From NCBI GenBank assembly GCA_036703985.1, contig DATNQN010000019.1:1-39712 (forward strand): a stretch of 39,712 nucleotides of DNA, read 5' to 3'. Both the position numbers and the translations under genes were made by a program. The notes below the pieces were generated by a model, which saw nothing but the letters and a program-made list of their open reading frames with translations, was not told where the DNA came from and searched no databases. Source of the stretch: Leptolyngbyaceae cyanobacterium (GTDB lineage: Bacteria > Cyanobacteriota > Cyanobacteriia > Cyanobacteriales > Aerosakkonemataceae). Shown here piece after piece: positions 15,734 to 23,799 of this stretch (within the stretch, counting starts at the first letter, position 1; the number at the start of each line of letters is the position of its first letter).

Positions 15734-16007
15734 CGCCCGATGCTGGAAGCCTTATAGTATTTAGTTTTCAAGGTTCACTTGCGACCGACAACAATAAAAC
15801 TACCATTTCAGGCTTCGGCTTGTCAATCGCCAACCCGTCCATTTAACCTCAAACTCTTACCTAGCAAAGCTTTCCAACTTTGCGACTGCCTCTTTTTCAG
15901 CCAAAAGGCATCAACCGCTTACCCCATCAACATTTCAGCCGAAAAAATTCTCCTCTTCATTTTGACACCTACCCCCAGTCGCAAACACCCTTTCCCACCA
16001 CCTAAAA
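15734..16007 (-). promoter_or_regulatory. Probable CRISPR leader
   Basis: This non-coding stretch between the last repeat and the egtB stop is where a leader would lie if the array is transcribed leftward. Next to the repeat the minus strand carries GTGAACCTTGAAAACTAAAT, a motif I associate with cyanobacterial CRISPR leaders. An 80-codon plus-strand ORF here has no ribosome-binding site and no recognisable product. The leader call is inferred from repeat orientation. Confidence 0.5.
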
Positions 16008-17312
16008 TTAGCAACTCCTAGCGCAGCGAAAACCCGCAAAAATTTCCCGCACGAAAGGATGATACCAATTACGGAAACTACAGCGCAGACCAAAAGGACG
16101 AGTAACCCAACTTCCCCCCTTTAACACCCGATGTTCCCCATCAAAATAAACCTGAGAATATCCCCGATAAGGATAATATTCAAAACCCTCATAACCATCA
16201 AACCAAGAAGCCGTCCACTCCCAAACATTACCCAAAACATCCTGTAAACCGTAACTACTTTCCCCTGTTGGGTGAGCGTTCACTGGTGTAGTTCCTCTAT
16301 ATATATAGTTATGATTGCAAAGTTCTCCATCCGGTAGCGCTTCCCCCCAAGGATAAGTCCGACGCACTCCCGCCGCCGCATCCCAACTAGCAGCTTTTTC
16401 CCATTCCGCCTCAGTCGGTAAACGTTTTTCCACAAATCGCGCATAAGCATCAGCTTCATACCAGCTAACACCACAAACCGGGTGATTATCCCAAACAGCA
16501 TCCTCTTTCCAATAAAGCGGTTGAATAATCGAGTTATTTTGCAACCACTCCCACCCAGCCGGCGACCACAATTCTTGATTTTGGTAACCACCTGCTAACA
16601 TAAATTGACGATATTCTCCGCAAGTTACCGGATATTTATCAATCAAATAACTATCTAAATAAACTCGATGACGGGGACGTTCGTTATCCAAAGCATCAAG
16701 GGAATCGCTTCCCATTTCAAATTCTCCCGCCGGAATTTCAATCTCTCGCGACTGGTGATTTTCTATAAGAGGGAAAGACAGTGAAGAGATGAGGAGTTGA
16801 TTTGGTTTAGATTTAATTCGCTGTAACTCTAACAAAAAACAAATCGTTTCACAATGTTGGCTTTCGTGTTGAAGAATAAAACGCCAAAGTCTTTCCTGTT
16901 CATTTAAAGGTACGACTTGCAAATAATCAAAAACTTGTTTTCTCACCGCTGCCAAATAATCAATGGTGTCTGCTAGCGTTGGTAAATTCGCCCTTTCTCC
17001 TTTTGGTAAACCATCAGCAGCAAACAAACGGCGATGATCGATATTTTTTCTCTGTTTAAAAACGGGAGTAAAAGAAGATTTAGCACACCGTTCCAACAAC
17101 CACAAACATTCAGTATAAGCAATATGGCCTAAATGCCAACCGACTGGACTAAAATCCGGATGTACTTGTTGGCAAAAAGTTTGGTAATCCATCCCATCGA
17201 ACAGCGTCAAAGTACTTTCCCGACAAAGCCGCATCCAGTCTTTTAATTGCTCTCGTCGTTGTTCTATACTACTGGTTTGATTTGGTTGAAACTTAGCTGA
17301 TATCATCTCCAT
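16008..17312 (-). CDS. egtB: Ergothioneine biosynthesis sulfoxide synthase EgtB
   Basis: A non-heme iron enzyme that uses oxygen to join hercynine to a thiol (gamma-glutamylcysteine or cysteine) as a sulfoxide. The 434 residues have an N-terminal DinB-like four-helix domain and a C-terminal formylglycine-generating-enzyme-like domain from about 190 (IPAGEFEMGSDSLDALDNERPRH, WEWTASWFDGYEGF, VLKGGSWVTRPFGLRCSFRNWY). Likely iron ligands are H63 (HLGH), H149 and H153 (HESQHCE), by comparison with known EgtB. It runs in the same direction as egtC, 241 bases behind it, but its partner egtD lies beyond the CRISPR array. The alternative start at M3 would change little. Confidence 0.93.
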   Translation of the reverse strand: MEMISAKFQPNQTSSIEQRREQLKDWMRLCRESTLTLFDGMDYQTFCQQVHPDFSPVGWHLGHIAYTECLWLLERCAKSSFTPVFKQRKNIDHRRLFAADGLPKGERANLPTLADTIDYLAAVRKQVFDYLQVVPLNEQERLWRFILQHESQHCETICFLLELQRIKSKPNQLLISSLSFPLIENHQSREIEIPAGEFEMGSDSLDALDNERPRHRVYLDSYLIDKYPVTCGEYRQFMLAGGYQNQELWSPAGWEWLQNNSIIQPLYWKEDAVWDNHPVCGVSWYEADAYARFVEKRLPTEAEWEKAASWDAAAGVRRTYPWGEALPDGELCNHNYIYRGTTPVNAHPTGESSYGLQDVLGNVWEWTASWFDGYEGFEYYPYRGYSQVYFDGEHRVLKGGSWVTRPFGLRCSFRNWYHPFVREIFAGFRCARSC

Positions 17313-17553
17313 TCAATTACCAATAATAAACTTGGTTTGTAGTGAGGACTTTAGTCCTCGCACCGCCTTCAGTTGATGGCGCGTGACGGCCAAAATCCCC
17401 GATCCAAATAATACGATATGGGAGCCTTTGTAGGGGCGTTCGCGTAGCGTGCCGTAGGCATCAGCATTCGGACAGAAAATATAGGATTTGAGTCATAAAT
17501 TGTCGCCCGAATGCTTCGCTCCTACTTTTAGCTTATAAGGACTGAAGTCCTTA
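17313..17553. repeat. Repeat-filled gap between egtC and egtB
   Basis: The gap holds inward-facing copies of a dispersed repeat (GTAGTGAGGACTTTAGTCCT near 17338 and AAGGACTGAAGTCCTTACTA near 17538). It also holds a second common repeat (TTCGCGTAGCGTGCCGTAGG near 17438) and CGAATGCTTCGCTCCTAC near 17508. No gene is seen. It probably separates egtC and egtB transcription, or is a later insertion into an operon. Confidence 0.6.
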
Positions 17554-18342
17554 CTACAAACTAAGGACTTCGATATCGAGGTTTTCCTCCACACTGATAA
17601 TGCTATTTTCGGAAATACCCATCCAATCAGCGGCAAATAAAGGTTCGGAAGCAACAATTACTGCATTGGAAAATGTGGGGTCATCGCGTAACCAGTACAG
17701 AGAAGGTGCTGGAGATTTGTTGGCAAAACGAGAAGCAACTAAACGGCGTCCGTCTGTAACGATGATATTGGCAGAAAAATTTGTTTGATGCTGTTGAGCT
17801 AACTCTGCCAAAATATGCAATGTATTTTGTAAGGCTTGAGTTAAACTAATGTTTGGCTCGGTCAAGAATTGGTTAATTAGTAAAGCAAAAATGTGTTCGG
17901 AATCGGTAGAACCTTCAATTGCTTGATAAGCTTCATCTTTTAATTGATTGCGAATAGGTCTGTATAAGGTTTTCCGAAAGTTTTGAATGAATCCATTGTG
18001 AGTAAATAGCAATCCTTTTTGATGAAAAGGTTGACAATTACTCAAATCTACTGACTGACCGGCTGTAGCGCTGCGGACATTTGCCAATATACATTTCGAC
18101 TCGATATAGCGATTGAGATTGGTTAAATTGACATCACCCCAAATAGGTAGGGTATTTTTGTAAATAAACGGGTCTGTTTCTCGTTGGGAATGATACCAAC
18201 CTACCCCGAAACCGTCGGCATTTACTACCCCAGAGGTCATTTCCTTTGGTTCGTAACTTTGTACGATTAAGGAGTGTTCTGGTTTGGAGAGAATGTAATC
18301 GAGTATAATTGTTGGGCCGAGATAGCCAAGTAATCGGCACAT
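17554..18342 (-). CDS. egtC: EgtC-like class II glutamine amidohydrolase
   Basis: An N-terminal-nucleophile hydrolase expected to remove the gamma-glutamyl group from the EgtB product. The nucleophile is Cys2 (MCRLLGYLG). Class II amidotransferase blocks follow: NADGFGVGWY, LANVRSATAGQSVDLSNCQP, PFHQKGLLFTHNGFI and GSTDSEHIFALL. The length (262) fits EgtC/YafJ-type proteins. On sequence alone it could be a general amidohydrolase of this group; being next to egtB with egtD nearby supports EgtC. The last gene of the pathway (egtE lyase) is not in the window. Confidence 0.87.
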   Translation of the reverse strand: MCRLLGYLGPTIILDYILSKPEHSLIVQSYEPKEMTSGVVNADGFGVGWYHSQRETDPFIYKNTLPIWGDVNLTNLNRYIESKCILANVRSATAGQSVDLSNCQPFHQKGLLFTHNGFIQNFRKTLYRPIRNQLKDEAYQAIEGSTDSEHIFALLINQFLTEPNISLTQALQNTLHILAELAQQHQTNFSANIIVTDGRRLVASRFANKSPAPSLYWLRDDPTFSNAVIVASEPLFAADWMGISENSIISVEENLDIEVLSL

Positions 18343-18444
18343 AATGAAGAGTTCGTTTTTAGTTTAGTAGAATTTTAGGTTATTTTTGGCTGATTTAAAA
18401 TTTGATTAGCCATTAATTAACCGCAAGGTTTTTATTGTAGCGCG

Positions 18445-18450
18445 TATAAT
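18445..18450 (+). promoter_or_regulatory. TATAAT -10 box for the exported protein gene
   Basis: A perfect TATAAT lies 37 bases before the ATG at 18488 in the divergent gap between egtC and the small exported protein gene. I see no good -35 hexamer at 17 bases, so an activator may be needed, or the match is chance. Confidence 0.35.
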
Positions 18451-18487
18451 AGAATTGACGAAAATTTTATTTTATGGTATAAGCAAT

Positions 18488-18835
18488 ATGCAAATTTTAC
18501 GGAAAAGCAGGTTTGCTAATTTACCGATCGCATTTGCCTTAGCCTTTCCCCTCCTGGCTGTAGTCAGTCTACCAAGTTTTGCGATCGCAGTTCCCCAACG
18601 AGTCACCAACGGTTTATATCGGTCAAGTTCGGAAGACTTCTTTCAAGAAGGAAGGCGTCAATTTGAAAGAGAGATTAACATCTTACTAAAACGTCCTCTA
18701 GCCAAGGAAGAACCCGTACTTGATGTGAGTGACGAACTACCAGTTCAAGAACGACTTTCACCCCTCGAAATCCCAAATCTCTCTCCAGGTAGTAGAAATC
18801 CTTCTCATCATCGAAAATTACCAAGAATGAGATAA
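18488..18835 (+). CDS. Small exported basic protein of unknown function
   Basis: About 115 residues from ATG 18488; a longer frame from TTG 18455 is less likely because the -10 box lies next to it. The N-terminus is a signal peptide (MQILRKSRFANLPIAFALAF...SFAIA). The mature part is charged (FFQEGRRQFEREINILLKRP) and ends in a basic HHRKLPRMR. I recognise no domain. It is divergent from egtC and 38 bases before the next gene, so the two may be co-transcribed. Confidence 0.65.
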   Translation: MQILRKSRFANLPIAFALAFPLLAVVSLPSFAIAVPQRVTNGLYRSSSEDFFQEGRRQFEREINILLKRPLAKEEPVLDVSDELPVQERLSPLEIPNLSPGSRNPSHHRKLPRMR

Positions 18836-18873
18836 TCTATATATTTAAAATTAGCGTGAAAGGAGTAAATTAA

Positions 18874-19215
18874 ATGTCTAATACCATCATGGTAATCTTT
18901 CCCTATAAATATCAAGATACTTGGGTATTTGATGATGAACGAGTCGGGCTTTTTCGAGAACCTTTCGTCAGCGGTATTCCCGCCATGATCGATTGGTTGG
19001 TAAAAGATATCCCCCATGCAGAAAAAGGGTTTAAATTGTTATTCTCTAGCCAACCATTTCCCGGATATCAAGCCGAATTAAATTGGATTAAGGAAGAATA
19101 TGGTGGGAACTGGTATCGCTGGGAATCTAATCAAATAGAAGGCTGGTTATGTCCGGCATTGTTTAAATATTATACCGAAACACCGATGAAAATTTACTGC
19201 CAAGCGATCGGGTAG
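18874..19215 (+). CDS. DUF6717-like protein
   Basis: A 113-residue soluble protein rich in aromatic residues (MVIFPYKYQDTWVFDDERVG, REPFVSGIPAMID, YGGNWYRWE, GWLCPALFKYY). It closely resembles, from memory, the small bacterial family of unknown function DUF6717. A good ribosome-binding site (AAGGAG) precedes the ATG. No catalytic motif is evident. Function unknown. Confidence 0.75.
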   Translation: MSNTIMVIFPYKYQDTWVFDDERVGLFREPFVSGIPAMIDWLVKDIPHAEKGFKLLFSSQPFPGYQAELNWIKEEYGGNWYRWESNQIEGWLCPALFKYYTETPMKIYCQAIG

Positions 19216-19941
19216 CGCGGTAGGGACATCGGATCGTCAGATCCTATTGAGTCCATGAGTGCAGCCAAACTCTCATTATGCCATGTCCTGACAATAAACA
19301 GTAATATAAAATCATTCTTTAGATAGTTGGCGATTATAAGATTTTTCTAACAAAACATTTGGCTAAAAAGTAAGATAAGTAGGATAAGTAAGTTTTTTCT
19401 AGGTGGTAGAATTGGCTAAATAAACAATATAAGCGAATAATTTAACATAGTTTCAGTCAACATAAAATTTACATTTTTTGAATAATTTTTTTAACTCAAA
19501 TTTTGCACCATTCTCAACAAGACCTGAGAAATCGGCGTTTTTTATGAAAAATATAGGGTTTCAAGTTTAGCTATTGGCAATAAACCCAGTTTCTCTGCCT
19601 GATGCAAGATCTGGGTTAAGTTAGATAATAAGGCAATTTGACAGCATAATAAGGTCGTGCGACTTAACTATAAAGCCGTCTTACTTTTCTTACATTTCTT
19701 ACTTTTCTACGGATTTTACATCTTTCGAGTGCTTTTAGTTACTCAAGACAGTTAACAACTGATGTTGAAAATTTAGAATATATCTATTAAGGTAAAGTAA
19801 GGATAAAAAAATATCAAACTACTTAAGCAAGAGCAATAAAGTTCACATCAATAAGGTTAAACTACAAAATCGACCTCTCTTGTCATTTGGTTATAGCACC
19901 CCAAAAAAGAGCTAAATAAATTAGGAAGCTAAAATTTTAAA
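19216..19941. other. Long AT-rich non-coding region
   Basis: Over 700 bases without a supported gene. I see repeated GGATAAGTA words (about 19373-19391), a TTACTTTTCTTACATTTCTTAC-type pyrimidine tract (about 19681-19708), and a loose hairpin AACCCAG (19583-19589) and CTGGGTT (19611-19617). The hairpin looks like a decayed relative of the AAACCCGGTTTCT repeats. It probably holds the promoter and leader of the propeller gene. Confidence 0.5.
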
Positions 19942-19966
19942 ATGGAAAGGGAACTCGCTCACTCTG

Positions 19967-20004
19967 GCTCAATGGTACTTATTAGTACCGTTGAGCGATT
20001 TTTT
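19967..20004 (+). terminator. Intrinsic terminator directly before a start codon
   Basis: GCTCAATGGTAC (19967-19978), loop TTATTA, GTACCGTTGAGC (19985-19996) pair over 12 bases with one G-T pair. GA and six T follow. The next base begins the ATG at 20005. It has all parts of a rho-independent terminator. It could end a leader transcript (attenuation), end read-through from upstream, or form a regulatory stem masking the start. Confidence 0.7.
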
Positions 20005-20820
20005 ATGAACAGTAAATATGTAGAAAATGTTTACCTTAATCATCAAAAAAGAGGAAGTGTTTCTCCAATTAAATTAGTGGTAAATTATCCCAAACCAGAG
20101 TTGTCGTATCAGCCGATTCTTCGTGCTGGTAAAGTATTCGTACAAGATTTTACCCGTGGCGAACTGAGTAAACTTTATACCATAGACCTATCTACTGGCA
20201 AAACTAAGTTAATCGGATCGATCGCGAAAGCAGTTACCGATATAGCTTTTATGGGTGATCGATTATACGGAATCGCTCGGCAGGATGACTGTGAAACTAC
20301 ACAATTAATTAAAATTGACCCCGTGACGGCGCGATCGACAATTATTGGCGATGTCGGTCTCAATGTGGTGGGTTTGGCATACAATCGAATTCGGAATACT
20401 CTTTTTGGCGCGACTGCAAAACAATTAATTGCGATCGATTTAAATACCGGTAAGGGTACGCCTCTAGTCACTGTCGCCAATCAAGACTTCAACTGCGGTC
20501 AACTAGCATTCGATCGCAATGGAATCCCATATATTACTTTAATCGATTCTTGCCATAAAAAATATCTAGTAACTACCGATCTCTATAACGGTACGCTCAC
20601 TTTTCTTGGCAACATTGGATTTCCCAACTTAAGTAGCATAGAATTTTTCGATGACTTTTTGTATGGTGTAAGTGGCAAGTGCTTTGGGTTGGCAAGTGAC
20701 GGTAAATTAATTAGAATTGATATCACGAATGGTACTGGAACTTTAATCACTAATACCGATTCGCTCGGAGATTGGGTTGGCATTGCTATCTATAAACAAA
20801 TTGAATGCGATCGCCCTTGA
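20005..20820 (+). CDS. Beta-propeller-like repeat protein
   Basis: About 271 residues from ATG 20005. An ORF extends to 19942, but that extension would translate the terminator hairpin and is rejected. Repeated units of about 45 residues (LYTIDLSTGKTKLIGSI, LIKIDPVTARSTIIGDV, LIAIDLNTGKGTPLVTV, LVTTDLYNGTLTFLGNI, LIRIDITNGTGTLITNT) are the blades of a WD40- or DUF4394-like propeller. There is no signal peptide in this version, so it is presumably cytosolic. It may be a binding protein; the ligand is unknown. It ends six bases before the nucleotidyltransferase gene. Confidence 0.75.
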   Translation: MNSKYVENVYLNHQKRGSVSPIKLVVNYPKPELSYQPILRAGKVFVQDFTRGELSKLYTIDLSTGKTKLIGSIAKAVTDIAFMGDRLYGIARQDDCETTQLIKIDPVTARSTIIGDVGLNVVGLAYNRIRNTLFGATAKQLIAIDLNTGKGTPLVTVANQDFNCGQLAFDRNGIPYITLIDSCHKKYLVTTDLYNGTLTFLGNIGFPNLSSIEFFDDFLYGVSGKCFGLASDGKLIRIDITNGTGTLITNTDSLGDWVGIAIYKQIECDRP

Positions 20821-20826
20821 AAAATT

Positions 20827-21570
20827 ATGAAAAATCTACTATTACCAGTAATATCCGCCCAACCATATCCGCTTTTATTTACCACAGTTAGTGGAGCGCA
20901 TTTATATGGTTTTCCTTCTCCCGACTCTGACTATGATTTACGAGGTTCTCACATTTTACCAATCCGGGAAGTAGTAGGGTTAGAAACCGGAGCGGAAACG
21001 ATCGAATTGTCTGAACTTCACCAAAATTTGCTAATAGACTTGGTAACTCACGATATAAAAAAGTTTTTTTCCCTGTTACTTAAAAGAAACGGTTACGTGT
21101 TAGAGCAATTGTACTCGCCTTTGGTTGTTTACACCACCCCGGCACATGAAGAATTAAAAGTAATTGCCAAAGATTGCATTACTAGCCACCACGTTCACCA
21201 CTATCGGGGATTTGCTCAAACTCAATGGCAGTTATTTGAAAAAGAAAAGCGAGTTAAACCGCTTCTTTATATTTATCGCGTCTTATTAACTGGCATTTAT
21301 TTGATGCAAACAGGAGTAGTAGAAGCTAATTTAGTAAACTTGAATGAAATCTTTCAATTACCTTATCTTCCTGAATTAATCGAGCGCAAGTTAACCGATG
21401 CTGAAAAATCTATTTTAGAAGATGCCGATCTGGAATTTCATCAGCAAGAATTTAATCGTTTACAGTGGGAATTGCAAGCCGCTTTTGAAAAAAGCAAATT
21501 GCCAGAAACTCCTTCTGCTAAATCAGACTTGAATGATTTACTAATTAGATTGAGAATGGCTGCTGTTTAG
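20827..21570 (+). CDS. YcgL-type nucleotidyltransferase
   Basis: A 247-residue protein of the DNA polymerase beta-like nucleotidyltransferase superfamily (COG3541/YcgL type). The active site is SGAHLYGFPSPDSDYDLRG with D-Y-D as the metal-binding pair, and a conserved HDIKKFFSLLLKRNGYVLEQLYSP block follows. The substrate is not known for this group; members are often near toxin-antitoxin or defence genes. It is in a probable two-gene operon with the propeller protein, spaced six bases. Confidence 0.85.
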   Translation: MKNLLLPVISAQPYPLLFTTVSGAHLYGFPSPDSDYDLRGSHILPIREVVGLETGAETIELSELHQNLLIDLVTHDIKKFFSLLLKRNGYVLEQLYSPLVVYTTPAHEELKVIAKDCITSHHVHHYRGFAQTQWQLFEKEKRVKPLLYIYRVLLTGIYLMQTGVVEANLVNLNEIFQLPYLPELIERKLTDAEKSILEDADLEFHQQEFNRLQWELQAAFEKSKLPETPSAKSDLNDLLIRLRMAAV

Positions 21571-21609
21571 TTTCTATCTTCGTCTGGAAATGAATTAATA
21601 TCGATACCA

Positions 21610-22011
21610 TCACAAAAATAATACTGGGGACACATGAAAAAATTCTCCTAATGCTTTGGCTTGATTTTTACTAATGCTTCTTTTGCCATTAATTACCTCT
21701 GAAGCGATACCCTTAGAACCAAAAACTTCTATCAAGTCTTTTTGTTTTAGATATCTGGCTAGCATTAATTCCTTTAATATTTCATGGGGTGTTGCCGCTT
21801 TTAGTTGATAGTGCTTATTTTCATATTGCTCTATAAGATTTACTAGCAAATCAAACAACTCGGCTTGCTCATCTGTGATATCTTCTCCTAAATCCATGAG
21901 TTTTTCTACCTCTTTTAGGAGACGTTTATGTTCATCTTCTGTATGAATAACTCTTAGCAAGGTTTCAGCTAGGAGTCTTGTGTACTCTTCCTTATTTATT
22001 GTGCTAGTCAT
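21610..22011 (-). CDS. HigA-like HTH antitoxin or regulator (orphan)
   Basis: A 133-residue protein with an N-terminal helical acidic region (about 1-70) and a C-terminal HTH (LMLARYLKQKDLIEVFGSKG, SEVINGKRSISKNQAKALGEFF, about 80-128). It matches the COG5499 HigA-type antitoxins. These usually follow a HigB toxin gene, but upstream lies only a terminator and an unrelated protein, so no partner is visible. It may be an orphan antitoxin or a stand-alone repressor. Confidence 0.8.
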   Translation of the reverse strand: MTSTINKEEYTRLLAETLLRVIHTEDEHKRLLKEVEKLMDLGEDITDEQAELFDLLVNLIEQYENKHYQLKAATPHEILKELMLARYLKQKDLIEVFGSKGIASEVINGKRSISKNQAKALGEFFHVSPVLFL

Positions 22012-22034
22012 ATAAACTTACCCCCAAGAGATGT

Positions 22035-22060
22035 AAAAGGCGCACCGCAGTGCGCCTTTT
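22035..22060 (-). terminator. Bidirectional intrinsic terminator
   Basis: AAAAGGCGCA, loop CCGCAG, TGCGCCTTTT: a ten-base perfect stem with A and T runs. It lies two bases after the stop of the gene at 22063-22452 and before the start of the HigA-like gene, so it ends the minus-strand transcript from the HNH operon. Confidence 0.85.
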
Positions 22061-22062
22061 GA

Positions 22063-22452
22063 TTATTCACTCACGCAAGAAGCGCCGATTTGAGATAGTT
22101 GCCACAATTTGAACAAAAAGAACTCCGTTCGATCGCTCATCGTGACGACAAACACACCCTCATCTTTTTCCTTACCTGCTGAAACCCAAGTTCCCCGCAA
22201 GCTAACTTCGGCAAATTCGACGTCGCAAGTGGATATTGCAATAATTTCAGAATCTTCGCGTTGTGCCTCCATTTCCAGTCGATCGATCCCTGGTAAATCA
22301 GCAGGCAACAAAAACGAAGCCGTGCTAGGTTCGACGCAAATATGCCAACCTGCTCGCAGGGACAGAATCACTCGTGCCGTAACCCAATCTTCCAAAGATT
22401 GCGCCAGACGCTCTAAATTAAAGCCATTTTCGGTGTAAGTGAGTTTCAGCAT
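22063..22452 (-). CDS. Conserved-looking cyanobacterial protein of unknown function
   Basis: A 129-residue soluble protein (FNLERLAQSLEDWVTARVIL, HICVEPSTASFLLPADLPGI, GVFVVTMSDRTEFFLFKLWQ). I do not recognise a domain. It lies 20 bases behind the HNH gene on the same strand and is closed by the terminator at 22035-22060, so the two form one operon. A role linked to the HNH nuclease is possible but not shown. Confidence 0.7.
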   Translation of the reverse strand: MLKLTYTENGFNLERLAQSLEDWVTARVILSLRAGWHICVEPSTASFLLPADLPGIDRLEMEAQREDSEIIAISTCDVEFAEVSLRGTWVSAGKEKDEGVFVVTMSDRTEFFLFKLWQLSQIGASCVSE

Positions 22453-22472
22453 GGTAGTTCGGGTTTCTCCCG

Positions 22473-23015
22473 CTATTCCAGGTTTTCTTGCTGTTGGTCG
22501 CGCCAGAACTGTTCGGCAAAAGTGACAACTGGGTGCATAGGTGCTTTCGGTTGGGTACGAAGAGGCATTCCAGCTTGTTGTGGAGTGCGATCGCCCTTCC
22601 GAGAATTACACCGCTCGCAGGCAGTAACTACGTTGTCCCAAGTGTGTTTTCCGCCTTTTGACCGAGGAATTACGTGATCTAGCGTTAAGTTTTTCGTGCT
22701 ACCGCAGTATTGGCAGGCATAATGGTCCCGTCTGAGAACTTCGCGCCGATTTACCGGAGGTGCGTGCCATAATCTTTCGTTACTAGTAAAGGTGAGACGG
22801 ATTTGTTTTGGCACATCGAACACCATACTTGGCGATCGCACTTGCCAAAATGTTTCTTCCGTGAGATTTAGTGGTTCCGCCTTACCAGTTACCAGCAAGA
22901 TAATTGCACGTTTGATATTGATCCGACTCATCGGCAGGTAGTTCCGAGAGAACACCACGACCGAATGAGCCAATACTTCTGATGGGTTGCGCCTATGAGG
23001 TTGTGCGATCGTCAC
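22473..23015 (-). CDS. HNH endonuclease
   Basis: A 180-residue protein with a C-terminal HNH nuclease domain. CQYC and CERC form a zinc-binding frame around [19 protein letters not shown] (catalytic DH and Asn). The N-terminal part has the usual family block ([31 protein letters not shown]). The start is GTG at 23015 with AAGGAG seven bases upstream; no closer ATG fits the family block. Widespread in cyanobacteria, role unclear; not an IscB, as there is no RuvC domain. Confidence 0.88.
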   Translation of the reverse strand: MTIAQPHRRNPSEVLAHSVVVFSRNYLPMSRINIKRAIILLVTGKAEPLNLTEETFWQVRSPSMVFDVPKQIRLTFTSNERLWHAPPVNRREVLRRDHYACQYCGSTKNLTLDHVIPRSKGGKHTWDNVVTACERCNSRKGDRTPQQAGMPLRTQPKAPMHPVVTFAEQFWRDQQQENLE

Positions 23016-23435
23016 GACTTCACTCCTTAATGAAATAACCCCCGCCTCTGATTACTTAGAAGCGGGGGTTAGAAGTTTGGGTTCTTCTCGTCCTATCCAG
23101 GTACAGTTACTTTAAGCCTGTACCTCCCGCTTCGTCTAAATGGATCTGCTTCTAGATTCGGTTGATGGTTAGCAATACTAAAATTGCTAATCGAATATTT
23201 ACCTCGTTCTCCAATGCTATATAAAGTTCTCAACAGAGAATCCACTCCAAAAGCCGTTCCTCTGCCCCATGAGGCAGTTATAGCATCGCCGAAGCGATCG
23301 CAGGACGACATTTGAGTGGAAAGAGACTGTTGGTGGGTCACGGTGGTAATTGTTGAAAGCTGTAAATTAGAAATCTTACTTTTAAAATACTACACTTGTA
23401 TTATAGATTTGTCCACCCATTTTTGGAGAAAGTTT
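23016..23435. other. Non-coding region with hairpin, divergent promoters
   Basis: Near the HNH end lies a hairpin with arms AACCCCCGCCTCT (23037-23049) and AGAAGCGGGGGTT (23058-23070), one mismatch. The remainder to 23435 contains two HIP-like GCGATCGC-type sites and a minus-strand open stretch (23093-23341) with no recognisable product. The whole block has the feel of a repeat or mobile-element end, but I cannot name it. Confidence 0.4.
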
Positions 23436-23774
23436 ATGCACGCCTTAACTCGTACTGCCACCACCGACATGGATGTAACCAGCATTCGATTAGAGCGAGA
23501 TTTGAAGGATAGACTCAAAGAACTGGCTGGCAACCAGGGCTATCAAGCGCTCATTCGAGAAATTCTGTGGAATTACGTCCAACAGAAATCCGGTGCTTAT
23601 AAACCCACATTCTCGAAATCTGACATCCGGGCAAGTATTCCAGCCACAGCCCAGCGAGAGGAACGTTGCGTACTCACCGGTCAGTTTATACAACCAGAAG
23701 AACCGATGTTACTGGGACTCACGCGCAACGGAGAATTGGTTCCTCTATCAGTGGAAAGTTTGGCAGCTAGTTAA
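23436..23774 (+). CDS. Small protein with ribbon-helix-helix-like N-terminus
   Basis: 112 residues from ATG 23436, chosen because TTGGAGAA lies a few bases upstream; an ORF extends further 5' but lacks a ribosome-binding site. Residues about 11-50 (DMDVTSIRLERDLKDRLKEL, YQALIREILWNYVQQ) look like a ribbon-helix-helix DNA-binding domain. The C-terminal half (EERCVLTGQFIQPEEPMLLG) holds one Cys. A transcription regulator is likely. A hairpin follows the gene. Confidence 0.75.
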   Translation: MHALTRTATTDMDVTSIRLERDLKDRLKELAGNQGYQALIREILWNYVQQKSGAYKPTFSKSDIRASIPATAQREERCVLTGQFIQPEEPMLLGLTRNGELVPLSVESLAAS

Positions 23775-23799
23775 GTATCTCTTTTCCTTATCTATTCTG

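Noticed and set aside
19942-20004. Longer N-terminus of the propeller protein
   Set aside because: The extra 21 codons are encoded by the terminator hairpin and T-tract, and the ATG at 20005 gives a better protein.
22473-23015. HNH protein as an IscB RNA-guided nuclease with upstream guide RNA
   Set aside because: The protein is only 180 residues, with no RuvC segments or bridge helix, and matches an ordinary cyanobacterial HNH family.
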